A stretch of 64,000 bases of DNA from Pararhodobacter sp. (GTDB lineage Bacteria > Pseudomonadota > Alphaproteobacteria > Rhodobacterales > Rhodobacteraceae). Location of the stretch: positions 1 through 64,000 of the forward strand of contig JAFIEK010000016.1 in NCBI GenBank assembly GCA_020832545.1, given 5' to 3'. Under the pieces are notes generated by a model. The model ran no database searches and was not told the DNA's origin. It worked only from the letters and a program-made list of their open reading frames with translations. This document shows, piece by piece, positions 36,869 to 46,445 of this stretch. The number at the start of each line of letters is the position of its first letter. Within the stretch, counting starts at the first letter, position 1. A program made the translations under genes and the position numbers.

Positions 36869-37990
36869 ATGAGTGCGAAACCATTGGCAGGCGTGCGGGT
36901 GATCGAACTTGCGCGCATCCTCGCCGGGCCTTGGGCTGGGCAGACGCTGGCCGATCTGGGTGCCGAAGTCATCAAGGTCGAAGCGCCCGAGGGCGATGAC
37001 ACCCGCCGCTGGGGCCCGCCCTTCATCGACCGCGAAGGCGAGCCGGTCGCCGCTTATTTTCATTCGGCCAATCGCGGCAAGCGCTCGGTCGTGGCCGATT
37101 TTCGCACGCCGGAGGGTCAGGAAAAGGTCCGCAAACTGGTGGCTGACGCTGATGTGGTGATCGAGAATTTCAAGGTGGGTGGACTGGCGAAATACGGGTT
37201 GGATTATGCCAGCCTGTCGCTGGTCAATCCACGGCTTATCTACTGCTCGATCACGGGCTTTGGCCAGAGCGGCCCCTATGCCCACCGCGCAGGGTATGAC
37301 TACATCATTCAGGGCATGTCCGGCCTGATGTCGATCACCGGCCCGGCTGAGGGCGAGCCGCATCGCTCGGGCGTGGCGGTGACCGACCTGTTCACGGGCG
37401 TCTATGCCTCTACCGCGATCCTTGCTGCACTGCATGAGCGCCACAGCACCGGGCGCGGTGCGCATCTGGATCTCAGTTTGCTGGATTCGGCGGTGTCTGT
37501 CATGGCCAATCAGGCGCTGAACTATCTTTCCACCGGCACTCCACCGGGGCGCACCGGCAACGTCCACCCTAATCTGGCCCCGTATCAGGTGTTTGAATGC
37601 CTGGACGGGCATATCATCATCGCCACCGGCAATGACGCGCAATATGCGCGGCTTTGTCAGGTTCTTGGGCTGGACGCGCTGATTGAGCACCCGGACTTTC
37701 GCCGCAATCCTGAGCGCGTGGCCAATCGCCCTGCGCTGTCCGCCGCGCTGTCCGCAGCCACCGTGCTGCGCAGCAAGCAGGACCTGCTGGATGCTTGCGA
37801 GGCCTCTGGCATTCCCGCCGGGCCGATCAACGCCATGGATGAGGTCTTTGCCGATCCGCAGGTTATCGCACGGGGAATGGAGCTGGATTTCGGCACCATG
37901 AAGGGCGTGCGCTCACCCTTTGTGATCGACGGGGAGCGCTGCGCCTCGGACCTTCCGGCCCCGGTGCTGGGTGAGGGTGATCAAGGCTGA
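36869..37990 (+). CDS. CaiB/BaiF-family CoA transferase
   Basis: Class III acyl-CoA transferase of 373 aa. The N-terminal VRVIELARILAGPWAGQTLA and GDDTRRWGPP motifs, the PRLIYCSITGFGQSGPYAHR block and the catalytic aspartate in SGVAVTDLFTGVYAS are all present. It moves CoA between carboxylic acids in the cytosol. The donor and acceptor cannot be predicted. It starts 3 bp after the DsbA-like gene but is functionally unrelated. Confidence 0.9.
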   Translation: MSAKPLAGVRVIELARILAGPWAGQTLADLGAEVIKVEAPEGDDTRRWGPPFIDREGEPVAAYFHSANRGKRSVVADFRTPEGQEKVRKLVADADVVIENFKVGGLAKYGLDYASLSLVNPRLIYCSITGFGQSGPYAHRAGYDYIIQGMSGLMSITGPAEGEPHRSGVAVTDLFTGVYASTAILAALHERHSTGRGAHLDLSLLDSAVSVMANQALNYLSTGTPPGRTGNVHPNLAPYQVFECLDGHIIIATGNDAQYARLCQVLGLDALIEHPDFRRNPERVANRPALSAALSAATVLRSKQDLLDACEASGIPAGPINAMDEVFADPQVIARGMELDFGTMKGVRSPFVIDGERCASDLPAPVLGEGDQG

Positions 37991-38021
37991 GGGCAAGGCG
38001 CGCCCCTCAGGCGATGGCGTG

Positions 38022-39263
38022 TTATTGCGTCAACCCGTCCCGCTCAATTGTCACGCGGGCAATATGGTTCGTGCCGCTTTGATGGATCAACAGCGCCTCG
38101 CCACCCAGCGTGGTACGCATATGGCGCAGGATGCCCGCGTGAACGGGGCCCGAGGCGATGGGCCAGCTTTGAAAGTCTTCGCTCTCAGGGTCAAAACGTA
38201 CCAGCATGTCCGGGCGCACCCCGCTTTCATTGTACCAGACCGCCCCGTCAAACACGGCAATCGCATATGGGTGAGAGTGCGGGCCGCTGGGCGAGGCCCA
38301 TTCCTGAATGTCGCCTGTGGCCGGGTCATACCGACCAAGCCGCCCAAGGCCGGAATTCACCCACCAGATGATCCCATCCGCGTCCAGATCCAGCCGGCGC
38401 ACGGTGGTGCCCTCTTCAGGCAGCGGAATTTCGGTTACCGACATTGTGTGTGGATCGATGCGCAGCAGGCAGTTCGCCCCGTTGCACGACACCCAGATAG
38501 TGCCATCCTCTGCAACCTTCAGCCCATAGGGGCGCGACCGCTCTCGCGGGCTGGTGACCAGATCCACCGCGCCGGTTTCAGGGTCCAGCCGACCGATCAT
38601 GTTGCTCTGTTGCAGGGTGAACCACAGCATTCCATCGGCGGCAAATTCGGCGGTATGCGGGTCGCGCGCGGCTTCGTCCGGCATCGGAAACTCAGTGATC
38701 TCGCCGCTATCGGGGTCAAACCGGCCCATGGTGGCATTGCGGTTGCCGGTATACCAGGCCGCGCCGTCCGGCCCGATATTGACTGAATGTGGTCGCGCCC
38801 CTGCGGGCAAATCAAACTCCTCCATCTCGCCGGTATCGGGGTCCAGACGGCCAAGGATATCCAGCCATTGGCCGACCCACCAGATGCTGCCATCCGGCGC
38901 TTCGACTGGGTCGCGCGAGCGCTGGCCGAGCGTCGGCACCATCCATTCCTCAACATGGATCTGCAGCGGCCCGTCTGCTGGCGTTGCGGCCCGGTTGTTG
39001 CCGGGCGGAAACTGCGCGGCGAGGTAATCAAGGATCTCGTCCTCAAGCGCGGGATCATCCGACAGATCGATCATGGTCGCGCTTAGAAACTGCCACTCGT
39101 CGCGCGTGTAGCCCGAACTGCGCTCGATCAGATTGGTCGCGTGACAGGCTGTGCATATAGCCTCGACCATGTCGCGCCCCTCGCCCTCGGGCAGAGCAAT
39201 TGCGGCGGCCGGAAGGGTCAGAGCCGTGGCGAGAATGGCAAAGCGAAGTGGCAGGCGGGGCAT
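38022..39263 (-). CDS. Cytochrome c / Vgb-like beta-propeller fusion
   Basis: Exported 413-aa protein. A signal peptide (to about residue 25, ending in AIALPEGEG) precedes a small c-type cytochrome module with heme motif CTACH near residue 39 and a distal Met in SATMIDLS. Residues from about 95 form a repeat-rich propeller of six or seven blades with the recurring pattern IGRLDPDTG / GRFDPDSGEITEFPMP, like virginiamycin B (streptogramin) lyase and SMP-30 relatives. The streptogramin-lyase activity of true Vgb is not implied. The role is more likely periplasmic redox or a quinoprotein-like reaction. The ATG at 39263 is chosen. Confidence 0.82.
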   Translation of the reverse strand: MPRLPLRFAILATALTLPAAAIALPEGEGRDMVEAICTACHATNLIERSSGYTRDEWQFLSATMIDLSDDPALEDEILDYLAAQFPPGNNRAATPADGPLQIHVEEWMVPTLGQRSRDPVEAPDGSIWWVGQWLDILGRLDPDTGEMEEFDLPAGARPHSVNIGPDGAAWYTGNRNATMGRFDPDSGEITEFPMPDEAARDPHTAEFAADGMLWFTLQQSNMIGRLDPETGAVDLVTSPRERSRPYGLKVAEDGTIWVSCNGANCLLRIDPHTMSVTEIPLPEEGTTVRRLDLDADGIIWWVNSGLGRLGRYDPATGDIQEWASPSGPHSHPYAIAVFDGAVWYNESGVRPDMLVRFDPESEDFQSWPIASGPVHAGILRHMRTTLGGEALLIHQSGTNHIARVTIERDGLTQ

Positions 39264-39357
39264 GGCTGAGCTGTCCATTGGGGCTGTTGCAGAGCCATTC
39301 TAGCTGAAAAACCCCGATTCTCGAAACCCGGTTCACCGATCCCGGGCCCCTACGGCT

Positions 39358-39820
39358 TCACATCATCGCCAGTATCACCCCGCCGGACGCAGCCACGATC
39401 ACCACCGGCCAGGGTGGCGCTTTCCAAGCGATCAGCAGCACGAAACAGGCAAGCGCCAGCGCGAAATCGCGCATATCGCTGATTGCACTGGTGAAAACCG
39501 TGACTAAAGCGCTGCGCCCAAAATGCCGACTACAGCTGCATTTGCCCCTGCATCAGCGATTGTGCCGAGGACATGGCGCGAAACCGGTCCCAGAAGGGCC
39601 GAACGCCGACCAGAAGCAGAAAACCGGGTAGAAAGACCGCGACGAGGGCAAGCGCGGCCCCGACCAATCCGTTCGGCGCGGGGCCTAGAACGGCGCCCAG
39701 ATAGGCCGCGAAAGTGAAGAGGGGGCCGGGCACGGCCTGCGCTGCGCCATACCCCGCCAGAAAGGCATCGGGCGTGACCCAGCCCGGTTGCACCACTTCG
39801 GCCTCAAGCAGCGGCAGGTC
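39358..39820 (-). pseudogene. chrA: Chromate transporter C-terminal remnant
   Basis: The reverse strand encodes the ChrA C-terminal domain, beginning abruptly at LPLLEAEVVQPGWVTPDAFL and GYGAAQAVPGPLFTFAAYLG, with no N-terminal half. The frame breaks near 39545-39548 (a four-base C run where five would keep MQGANAAVVGILGAAL in frame) and again near 39505-39514. After that, TVFTSAI, FALALACFVLLIAW and a terminal stop at 39358 continue the family sequence. At least two frameshifts and a missing first half make it nonfunctional. It is flush against, and slightly overlapped by, the end of thiD. Confidence 0.85.
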
Positions 39821-40631
39821 ATGCCGGTCGATCCCAGGTGTTGACAGCGTGGAAATGATGGGTGGGGCCGTGCCCGGTGCCAACGCTCAGACGGTCTGCG
39901 GCGGCTATGGCGGCGGCTGTGTAGGCTTTGGCACGGGCAACGGCTTCAGGCAGGGCACGGCCCAGTCCAAGCTGTGTCGCCAGCGCCGCCGAAAGCGTGC
40001 ATCCCGTGCCGTGGGTGTTGCGCGTGGTATGTCGCGGGCCATCGAAATTGTGCGTTCCGCTGCCATCCAGCAGCAGGTCGGGGCTGGACCCGCCGACAAG
40101 ATGCCCGCCTTTGAGCAGCACTGCCCCTGGCCCCAGTGCCAGAAGTGCGCGTGCCTGACGTTCCATCCCCGGCAGGTCGGTAGCAGGCGGCTGGTTGAGC
40201 AGGTCAGCAGCCTCGGGCAGATTGGGGGTGATGACGCTCGCCAGCGGCAACAGGCTTGTGCACAGGGCAGCGACGGCCTCTGCGGCCAACAGCCGGTCAC
40301 CGCTTTTCGCCACCATCACCGGGTCCAGCACCACAGGCACCTCAAGCCCCTGCAACGCCAGCGAAACGGCATGAATGATCGCCGCCGAGCCCAGCATACC
40401 GATCTTGACCGCATCCACCCGGATATCGGCGCGGATATCGGCGATCTGCGCCGCCACCATCGCCGGCGCCACCAGTTCCACCGCGCTGACGCCGCGCGTG
40501 TTCTGTGCGGTAAGCGCGGTTATTGCTGCCATGGCATAGCCGCCATTGGCAGAGATCGCCTTGATATCAGCCTGAATACCCGCGCCGCCGGACGGATCTG
40601 ACCCGGCGATTGAGAGAATATTGGGAATCAT
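39819..40631 (-). CDS. thiD: Hydroxymethylpyrimidine/phosphomethylpyrimidine kinase
   Basis: Ribokinase-fold kinase of 270 aa that phosphorylates HMP and HMP-P for thiamine synthesis and salvage. Motifs: SIAGSDPSGGAGIQADIKAI at the N terminus, LDPVMVAKSGDRLL, and the anion hole/catalytic NTHGTGCTLSAALATQL. The last few residues (NTWDRPA) after GHGPTHHFHA are encoded by sequence next to the chrA remnant. A TPP riboswitch lies about 200 bp upstream on the same strand, so it is repressed by thiamine pyrophosphate. Confidence 0.93.
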   Translation of the reverse strand: MIPNILSIAGSDPSGGAGIQADIKAISANGGYAMAAITALTAQNTRGVSAVELVAPAMVAAQIADIRADIRVDAVKIGMLGSAAIIHAVSLALQGLEVPVVLDPVMVAKSGDRLLAAEAVAALCTSLLPLASVITPNLPEAADLLNQPPATDLPGMERQARALLALGPGAVLLKGGHLVGGSSPDLLLDGSGTHNFDGPRHTTRNTHGTGCTLSAALATQLGLGRALPEAVARAKAYTAAAIAAADRLSVGTGHGPTHHFHAVNTWDRPA

Positions 40632-40759
40632 GAACGGCTCCTTGCTTCAACCCGTGCACATGTTGCGGCCCGGCGCTTTCTGGCAACGAAACGGGTGTTA
40701 CTGCACACAAGCGGCGCGATGGCGCGTATATGTGCAAGATGGGTTTCTGGGTGTTTCAT
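40628..40759 (-). CDS. Possible 43-aa leader ORF between TPP riboswitch and thiD
   Basis: Open frame starting MKHPETHLAHIRAIAPLV and ending in a basic tail. Its ATG at 40759 has a strong GGGAGG ribosome site 4 nt upstream (40764-40769), and its stop overlaps the thiD start in TCATGA. No homologue is recognised. The exact overlap and the strong ribosome site suggest coupled translation with thiD. It may be a leader rather than a functional protein. Confidence 0.45.
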   Translation of the reverse strand: MKHPETHLAHIRAIAPLVCSNTRFVARKRRAATCARVEARSRS

Positions 40760-40763
40760 GGGG

Positions 40764-40823
40764 CCTCCCACAGGCGGGGAGGTGCAAGGTGATGCGAACT
40801 GCCCCGACCCGGACGCTTGCACC
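40764..40823 (-). promoter_or_regulatory. Candidate expression platform of the TPP riboswitch
   Basis: On the minus strand CCTCCC (40777-40782) can pair with GGGAGG (40764-40769), hiding the leader-ORF ribosome site in a 6-bp, 7-nt-loop hairpin. A competing pairing joins GGTGCAAG (40816-40823, just after riboswitch helix P1) to CTTGCACC (40781-40788), and overlaps the first hairpin by 2 nt. This is the logic of a translational switch. Confidence 0.5.
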
Positions 40824-40828
40824 GACTT

Positions 40829-40910
40829 GCAGACTCCCTACGCCAGCATGATCTGGTTCAGGTTCAAAGGGTGCATCTCAGCCCGCAGCACGCGGACGCC
40901 CCCGTCTGTG
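40829..40910 (-). promoter_or_regulatory. TPP riboswitch (THI element)
   Basis: Reading the minus strand, CAGAC/GTCTG closes helix P1. Inside it are CTGAGA, the ACCTGAACCAGATCATGCTG block and GGCGTAGGGA, the most conserved parts of the thiamine pyrophosphate aptamer. It precedes thiD on the same strand, with no other recognised thiamine gene between. Confidence 0.95.
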
Positions 40911-41004
40911 CGCCCCAAGATGCACCCGAAAAACAAGATGTCAATGGGGGCAGCCTGTGGATGATCTTGCTGAGCGTGCCGATCCTCTTACCAGTCACCC
41001 ACGC

Positions 41005-42225
41005 CTAGTCCTTGTTGTTTCGCCGCAGCAGACGCCCGATCAGGAACGAGGTGCGCGGTACATAGATATAGCGGGTGCGTGTTCCGGGTGCGGGGCGGGC
41101 GCGCATGCGGATGATGCCGAAAATCACCAGCACCACATGCGCGGCGGCGATAAAGGCGAACATGCCCGGCGGGCCAAAGAATTCGATAAGGACTGAGGCG
41201 ATGATCGGGCTGGCAATAGCACCAACGGCATAGAGGAACATCAAGGCCGCCGACAGTTCCACCCGTTCAAGCTGATCAGCAAAGTCATGGGCATGTGCGG
41301 CCGAGACCGAGTAGATCGGAAATGTCGTGAAGCCAAACAGGCCCGCCGCCAGAAAGATTGCCACGATCCCGCCACCGATGCTGGCCACGGTCAAGGCGCA
41401 GGCCACGACCGAGGCGACCGAGAGCCAGATCAGCACCACCCGGCGGTCGAATTTGTCGGCCAACCATCCGATCGGCACCTGCGCCACTGCCCCGCCCAGA
41501 ACATAGGCTGCCAGAAACAGCGCGATCCGGTCGGCGGCCAGCCCCACCGCCAGACCGTAAAGCGGCCCCACCATGCGAAACGCGGCACCGGTGATGCCCG
41601 AGACCACCACCCCCGCGGCGGCCAGCGGCGAGCGTTGCCAGGCCATGGCCGGGCGCAGACGGGGGGCGGGCCCGGTCTCGGGCGCTTCGGCGCGAGACAG
41701 CACCAGCGGGAAAAGCGCCGCGCAGCAGATCAGCGCCAGGAGGTTGTAGGAGACATAGGCGGCAGGCTCCAGCACACCGATCAGAAGCTGCGCGCCCAGC
41801 GAGCCGAGTATGTCGACCACCCGGTATACGCCCATCGCGCGACCCCGAGTGGCGTTGGTGACCTTGGCCTGCAACCAGGCCTCGATGATCGTGTAGCACC
41901 CCGCCACCGCCAGGCCCGATGACACCCGCATGACTGCCCAGGCGTAGGGGTTCGTCACCATCATATGCGCCAGAATGCCGATGGTACCCGCCGCGGTGAA
42001 AGCGGCAAAGGCACGCGAATGCCCCACCTCGCCCATCAGACGCGGTGCCCACCAGCAGCCGATGAAGAAGCCCACAAAATGCGCCGAACCCAGCATCCCG
42101 ATTTCCGAGGCTGAAAACCCCAGTGCCGCGCCCGACAGCGCATCAAGCGGCACCACACCACCAAGGCCCAGTTGCAACAGGGCGACCGAGACGAAGAGAG
42201 CGGCGAAGGAAATAAGCAGGCGCAT
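41005..42225 (-). CDS. MFS transporter
   Basis: Twelve-helix major facilitator of about 406 aa. The loop 2-3 region reads PRLMGEVGHSRAFAAFTAAG and the middle repeat contains GWLADKFDRRVVLIWLSV, the MFS motif A. It resembles the YcaD-like group of putative transporters with unknown substrate. The ATG at 42225 (MRLLISFAALFVSVALL) starts directly at helix 1. It lies upstream of the TPP riboswitch on the same strand, separated by about 95 bp, and is not itself under that riboswitch. Confidence 0.85.
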   Translation of the reverse strand: MRLLISFAALFVSVALLQLGLGGVVPLDALSGAALGFSASEIGMLGSAHFVGFFIGCWWAPRLMGEVGHSRAFAAFTAAGTIGILAHMMVTNPYAWAVMRVSSGLAVAGCYTIIEAWLQAKVTNATRGRAMGVYRVVDILGSLGAQLLIGVLEPAAYVSYNLLALICCAALFPLVLSRAEAPETGPAPRLRPAMAWQRSPLAAAGVVVSGITGAAFRMVGPLYGLAVGLAADRIALFLAAYVLGGAVAQVPIGWLADKFDRRVVLIWLSVASVVACALTVASIGGGIVAIFLAAGLFGFTTFPIYSVSAAHAHDFADQLERVELSAALMFLYAVGAIASPIIASVLIEFFGPPGMFAFIAAAHVVLVIFGIIRMRARPAPGTRTRYIYVPRTSFLIGRLLRRNNKD

Positions 42226-42375
42226 GGCGGGCGAACCGGGCTGAGTGTCAGGGCGAGAGTGATCGCAAAGGCTTTGCAAGGTCCAGCCCGTATTGACCGG
42301 GAGAGTGATGAAATGCGCAGGTTTCGGGTCGCGCGGGTGCGGGCGCGGCGGTAAGTCCTTATGGACGGGGACGAA

Positions 42376-42444
42376 GCGGGGCTTTCCGCCCCATCAGTGC
42401 GCCTTGCGCGCATTCACCCCCCGGAGGATACTTGAGGACAGAAA
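42376..42444. repeat. Dispersed intergenic repeat, copy 2
   Basis: Same modular order as copies 1 and 3: GC hairpin (GCGGGGC-TTTCC-GCCCC), a second hairpin (GTGCGC-CTT-GCGCGC region), ATTCACCCCCCGGAGGATAC and a final GAGGACAGAA. It ends at the start codon of the Ada-like gene, so it supplies that gene's ribosome site (GAGGA). Confidence 0.7.
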
Positions 42445-43308
42445 ATGCAACAGGCCGGAATGATGGCTTCGAATCAAGATCAGGATGCGCGCTATCATTA
42501 TCAGGTGATCGCCCGCGCCATTACCGAGATTGACGCCGCCGGGGGGGAGCGGATCGCGCTGGAGGAACTGGCAGCGCGGCTGGGGATGAGTGCGGCTCAT
42601 TTCCAGCGGGTGTTCACGCGGTGGGTGGGCGTCTCGCCGAAACGCTATCAGCAGTACTTGGCGCTGGGTCACGCGCGGCGGCTGCTGACCGAGCGGTTCA
42701 GTGTGCTGGAGACAGCGATGGCATCAGGCCTGTCAGGCACGGGACGGCTGCATGACCTGTTCCTGCGATGGGAGGCAATGACGCCGGGCGAGTATGCGAA
42801 AGGCGGTGCCGGGCTGGAGATCGACTGGAGCTGGTTCGACAGCCCCTTTGGCCCGGCAATCGCCATGGGCACCGCGCGCGGGTTGTGCGGGATGGGTTTT
42901 GCGGCCGAGATGGGCGCTGCGGAGGCATTTGAGGATCTGGCGCGCCGATGGCCGCGCGCCCAGTTTCGCGAAGACCCGGCGCGATTGGCCCCATGGCTGA
43001 GCGCGGCCTTTGGCAGCGAAGGCGAAACGGCTTTGCATCTGATCGGCGCTCCCTTTCAGATCAAGGTCTGGGAGGCATTGCTGAGCGTTCCCTCTGGCCA
43101 TGTCACCACCTATTCGGAAATCGCCCGCGCCGTAGGTAATCCGCGCGCAGTGCGCGCCGTGGGAACCGCCGTGGGCCGCAACCCGGTTAGCTGGCTGATC
43201 CCCTGTCACCGGGCCATAGCCAAATCCGGGGGCTTGGGCGGATACCACTGGGGGCTGCCCGTCAAGCGTGCGATGCTGGCCTGGGAAGCCGCGCGGGCCG
43301 AGGCCTGA
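42445..43308 (+). CDS. Ada-like AraC regulator/O6-alkylguanine-DNA alkyltransferase
   Basis: 287-aa fusion of an AraC-type helix-turn-helix (IALEELAARLGMSAAHFQRV and the second helix near residues 60-110) with an O6-methylguanine-DNA methyltransferase whose active-site Cys is in NPVSWLIPCHRAIAKSGG. It transfers alkyl groups from guanine O6 to itself. The N-terminal zinc-cysteine Ada domain, which senses methylphosphotriesters in E. coli, is absent, so self-activation would differ. The ATG at 42445 uses the ribosome site in the upstream repeat; an ATG five residues in is also possible. Confidence 0.9.
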   Translation: MQQAGMMASNQDQDARYHYQVIARAITEIDAAGGERIALEELAARLGMSAAHFQRVFTRWVGVSPKRYQQYLALGHARRLLTERFSVLETAMASGLSGTGRLHDLFLRWEAMTPGEYAKGGAGLEIDWSWFDSPFGPAIAMGTARGLCGMGFAAEMGAAEAFEDLARRWPRAQFREDPARLAPWLSAAFGSEGETALHLIGAPFQIKVWEALLSVPSGHVTTYSEIARAVGNPRAVRAVGTAVGRNPVSWLIPCHRAIAKSGGLGGYHWGLPVKRAMLAWEAARAEA

Positions 43309-43434
43309 AAGCAGCCGCGCGCGCGTGGCGGATCATTGAAACGTGACCATCAAAAGAAACCCATTGGCTTGTTGTGCGTTCCAAATTGGCGCTATGGTCG
43401 CGCGAACGTGAACTCAACAAATGGGAATTTCGGT

Positions 43435-44073
43435 ATGTCATTCAAACCTGCTCTCGCCCTTGCCGCTTCTGCCCTGCTGGTGGCTGGCTGCGTCGACCCA
43501 TACAGCGACACCAATCGCACGACGACCGGCATGGCTGCCGGTGCCGTTGCCGGGGGTGTTCTTGGCGCGGCCTCGGGGTCACGCGACCGGACTGCGGCGA
43601 CGATCCTTGGTGCGGGTGTCGGCGCGATTGCCGGCGGCGCCATCGGCGCGGCGCTTGATCGCCAGGCGGCCGAACTGCGCTCGCAGTTGGGCAGCGAAAT
43701 CGATGTGCGCAATACCGGGGACGAAATCGTCGTCACCATGGGGCAGGACATCCTGTTCGCCACTGACAGCGCCACGCTGCGCGCGGACCTGCGCAGCGAT
43801 CTGCGGGCCATCGCCGCCAACCTTCAGCGTTACCCGGACAGCGCGATTGTTGTGACCGGCCACACCGACAGCACCGGCTCCATGGCTTATAACCAGAGCC
43901 TGTCCGAACGCCGCGCAGATTCGGTGGCGGCTGTGCTGATCGAATCGGGCGTGTCATCGCGCCGGGTTGTGGCGCAAGGGGCCGGACAGACGCGTCCGGT
44001 GGCCTCGAATGACTCTGCAGCGGGACGGGCGCAGAACCGCCGCGTGGAAATCGTCATTCGCCCCACAGGGTAA
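43435..44073 (+). CDS. OmpA-family lipoprotein
   Basis: Outer-membrane-associated protein of 212 aa. The lipobox LVAGC ends the signal (Cys near residue 18). A glycine-rich segment follows (GAVAGGVLGAASGS and GAGVGAIAGGAIGAALD, a glycine-zipper pair), then a C-terminal OmpA domain (VVTGHTDSTGSMAYNQSLSE and RRVVAQGAGQTRPVASNDS) that binds peptidoglycan. It tethers the outer membrane to the wall. The ATG at 43435 gives the proper signal; the earlier open frame does not. Confidence 0.92.
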   Translation: MSFKPALALAASALLVAGCVDPYSDTNRTTTGMAAGAVAGGVLGAASGSRDRTAATILGAGVGAIAGGAIGAALDRQAAELRSQLGSEIDVRNTGDEIVVTMGQDILFATDSATLRADLRSDLRAIAANLQRYPDSAIVVTGHTDSTGSMAYNQSLSERRADSVAAVLIESGVSSRRVVAQGAGQTRPVASNDSAAGRAQNRRVEIVIRPTG

Positions 44074-44140
44074 GATCTGGAAAAGGGCTGTTGTTTCTTC
44101 CCCTGAGCGGTCATATCTTTTGACCAATCAGGGGAGAGCG

Positions 44141-44911
44141 ATGCCATTTCAACCAGTTCAGATGGAAAAGCTGTCGCAAGGCGTGGTTCGGCAAATTGAA
44201 TTGCTGATCCTGCGGGGGCTTCTGCGACCGGGAGAGCGTTTGCCTGCCGAGCGCGAACTTGCCGAGCGTTTCGGCGTATCGCGCCCATCATTGCGTGAGG
44301 CGATCGCCGAGTTGCAGGGTCGCGAGCTTCTGGTCACCAAGGCCGGGGCCGGTATCTTTGTGGCCGATATGCTGGGGTCTGCCTTTTCCGATGCGCTGAT
44401 CCAGTTGTTCGCCAGCCATGAAGAAGCGGTCTTTGACTATGTCAGCTTTCGCCGTGATCTTGAGGGCATGGCCGCCGAGCGCGCGGCGCGCTTTGGCTCG
44501 GATACTGACCTGATGGTCATCGACACGGTGTTTCGCAAGATGGAAGCAGCGCATTCCAAGCGCAATCCGTCCGACGAGGCCGCGCTGGATGCCGAATTTC
44601 ACCTCGCCATCATCGAGGCCAGCCACAATATTGTCATGCTGCACATGATGCGCGCCATGTTCGATCTGCTGCGCGCAGGCGTTTTCTACAACCGCCAGCA
44701 GATGTTCAAGCAGCGCACCACGCGCGACCAGCTTTTACAGCAACATCGCGCCATCAATGACGCCATTCAGGCGCGCGACCCGCTGGAAGCCCGGCATGCT
44801 GCCGAAGCCCATATGAACTATGTTGAAAGCAGCTTGAGCGATCTGCGCAAGGCGCAGCGCAATGAAGAAATCGCGCGAATGCGCTACCAGCATGAACTTG
44901 CGCGGGATTGA
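44141..44911 (+). CDS. GntR/FadR-family transcriptional regulator
   Basis: 256-aa regulator. The N-terminal winged helix (GERLPAERELAERFGVSRPS and LREAIAELQGRELLVTKAGA) is typical GntR. The C-terminal FCD all-helical domain holds possible metal-ligand residues (DAEFHLAIIEASHN, then HRAIND and HAAEAHMNYVE). FadR-type members often sense carboxylates such as lactate or pyruvate. GGGGAGAG precedes the ATG at 44141. Divergent targets are not evident, so it may act in trans. Confidence 0.88.
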   Translation: MPFQPVQMEKLSQGVVRQIELLILRGLLRPGERLPAERELAERFGVSRPSLREAIAELQGRELLVTKAGAGIFVADMLGSAFSDALIQLFASHEEAVFDYVSFRRDLEGMAAERAARFGSDTDLMVIDTVFRKMEAAHSKRNPSDEAALDAEFHLAIIEASHNIVMLHMMRAMFDLLRAGVFYNRQQMFKQRTTRDQLLQQHRAINDAIQARDPLEARHAAEAHMNYVESSLSDLRKAQRNEEIARMRYQHELARD

Positions 44912-44963
44912 ATGCGGCGAAGCAACGGGCTACGGGCCGGGCGGCAACATCGAAAGGTTGAAC

Positions 44964-45146
44964 ATGAATTACGGCAAATCGGGCGGCGTGCGACAAGAGG
45001 CCAAGGCGCCGCGTCACAAAGAACATAATGAGCGCGGCACAGCGAAGAACCCGTATCGCGCTACGGATGCCAAGGCAGAACTGCTGACGCGCATGAAGGC
45101 CGCTGCCGAAGCGCGCAAGGCGGGCAAGGACAACGCCGCCGTGTAA
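44964..45146 (+). CDS. Conserved small hypothetical protein (60 aa)
   Basis: Short hydrophilic, Lys/Ala-rich protein (MNYGKSGGVRQEAKAPRHKE at the start, then a helix-prone DAKAELLTRMKAAAEARK). Similar short proteins occur in rhodobacteral genomes, from my recollection, without a known function. The ATG at 44964 follows AAAGG. A hairpin terminator comes 6 bp after the stop. Confidence 0.6.
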   Translation: MNYGKSGGVRQEAKAPRHKEHNERGTAKNPYRATDAKAELLTRMKAAAEARKAGKDNAAV

Positions 45147-45174
45147 AAAAAAGCCCCGCCAAAGCTGGCGGGGC
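45145..45174. terminator. Intrinsic terminator of ccrM
   Basis: GCCCCGCC (45153-45160) pairs with GGCGGGGC (45167-45174) around AAAGCT. The A run at 45145-45152 reads as eight T residues on the minus strand, so it terminates ccrM. It also lies just after the 60-aa gene. A second 9-bp hairpin (GCGTCCGTG/CACGGACGC) sits at 45181-45208. Confidence 0.85.
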
Positions 45175-45227
45175 GCAGTGGCGTCCGTGGTCTTGGGATC
45201 ACGGACGCGGGCGGTAAACCGTAGTGC

Positions 45228-46435
<1,208 letters not shown>

Positions 46436-46445
46436 AGCGCCTTAT

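Noticed and set aside
38022-39263. Streptogramin (virginiamycin B) resistance lyase
   Set aside because: The propeller resembles Vgb, but the cytochrome c domain and export signal argue for a different role.
45181-45208. 9-bp inverted repeat GCGTCCGTG/CACGGACGC as an operator
   Set aside because: It sits between the ccrM stop and its terminator, so a terminator-region hairpin is the simpler reading.
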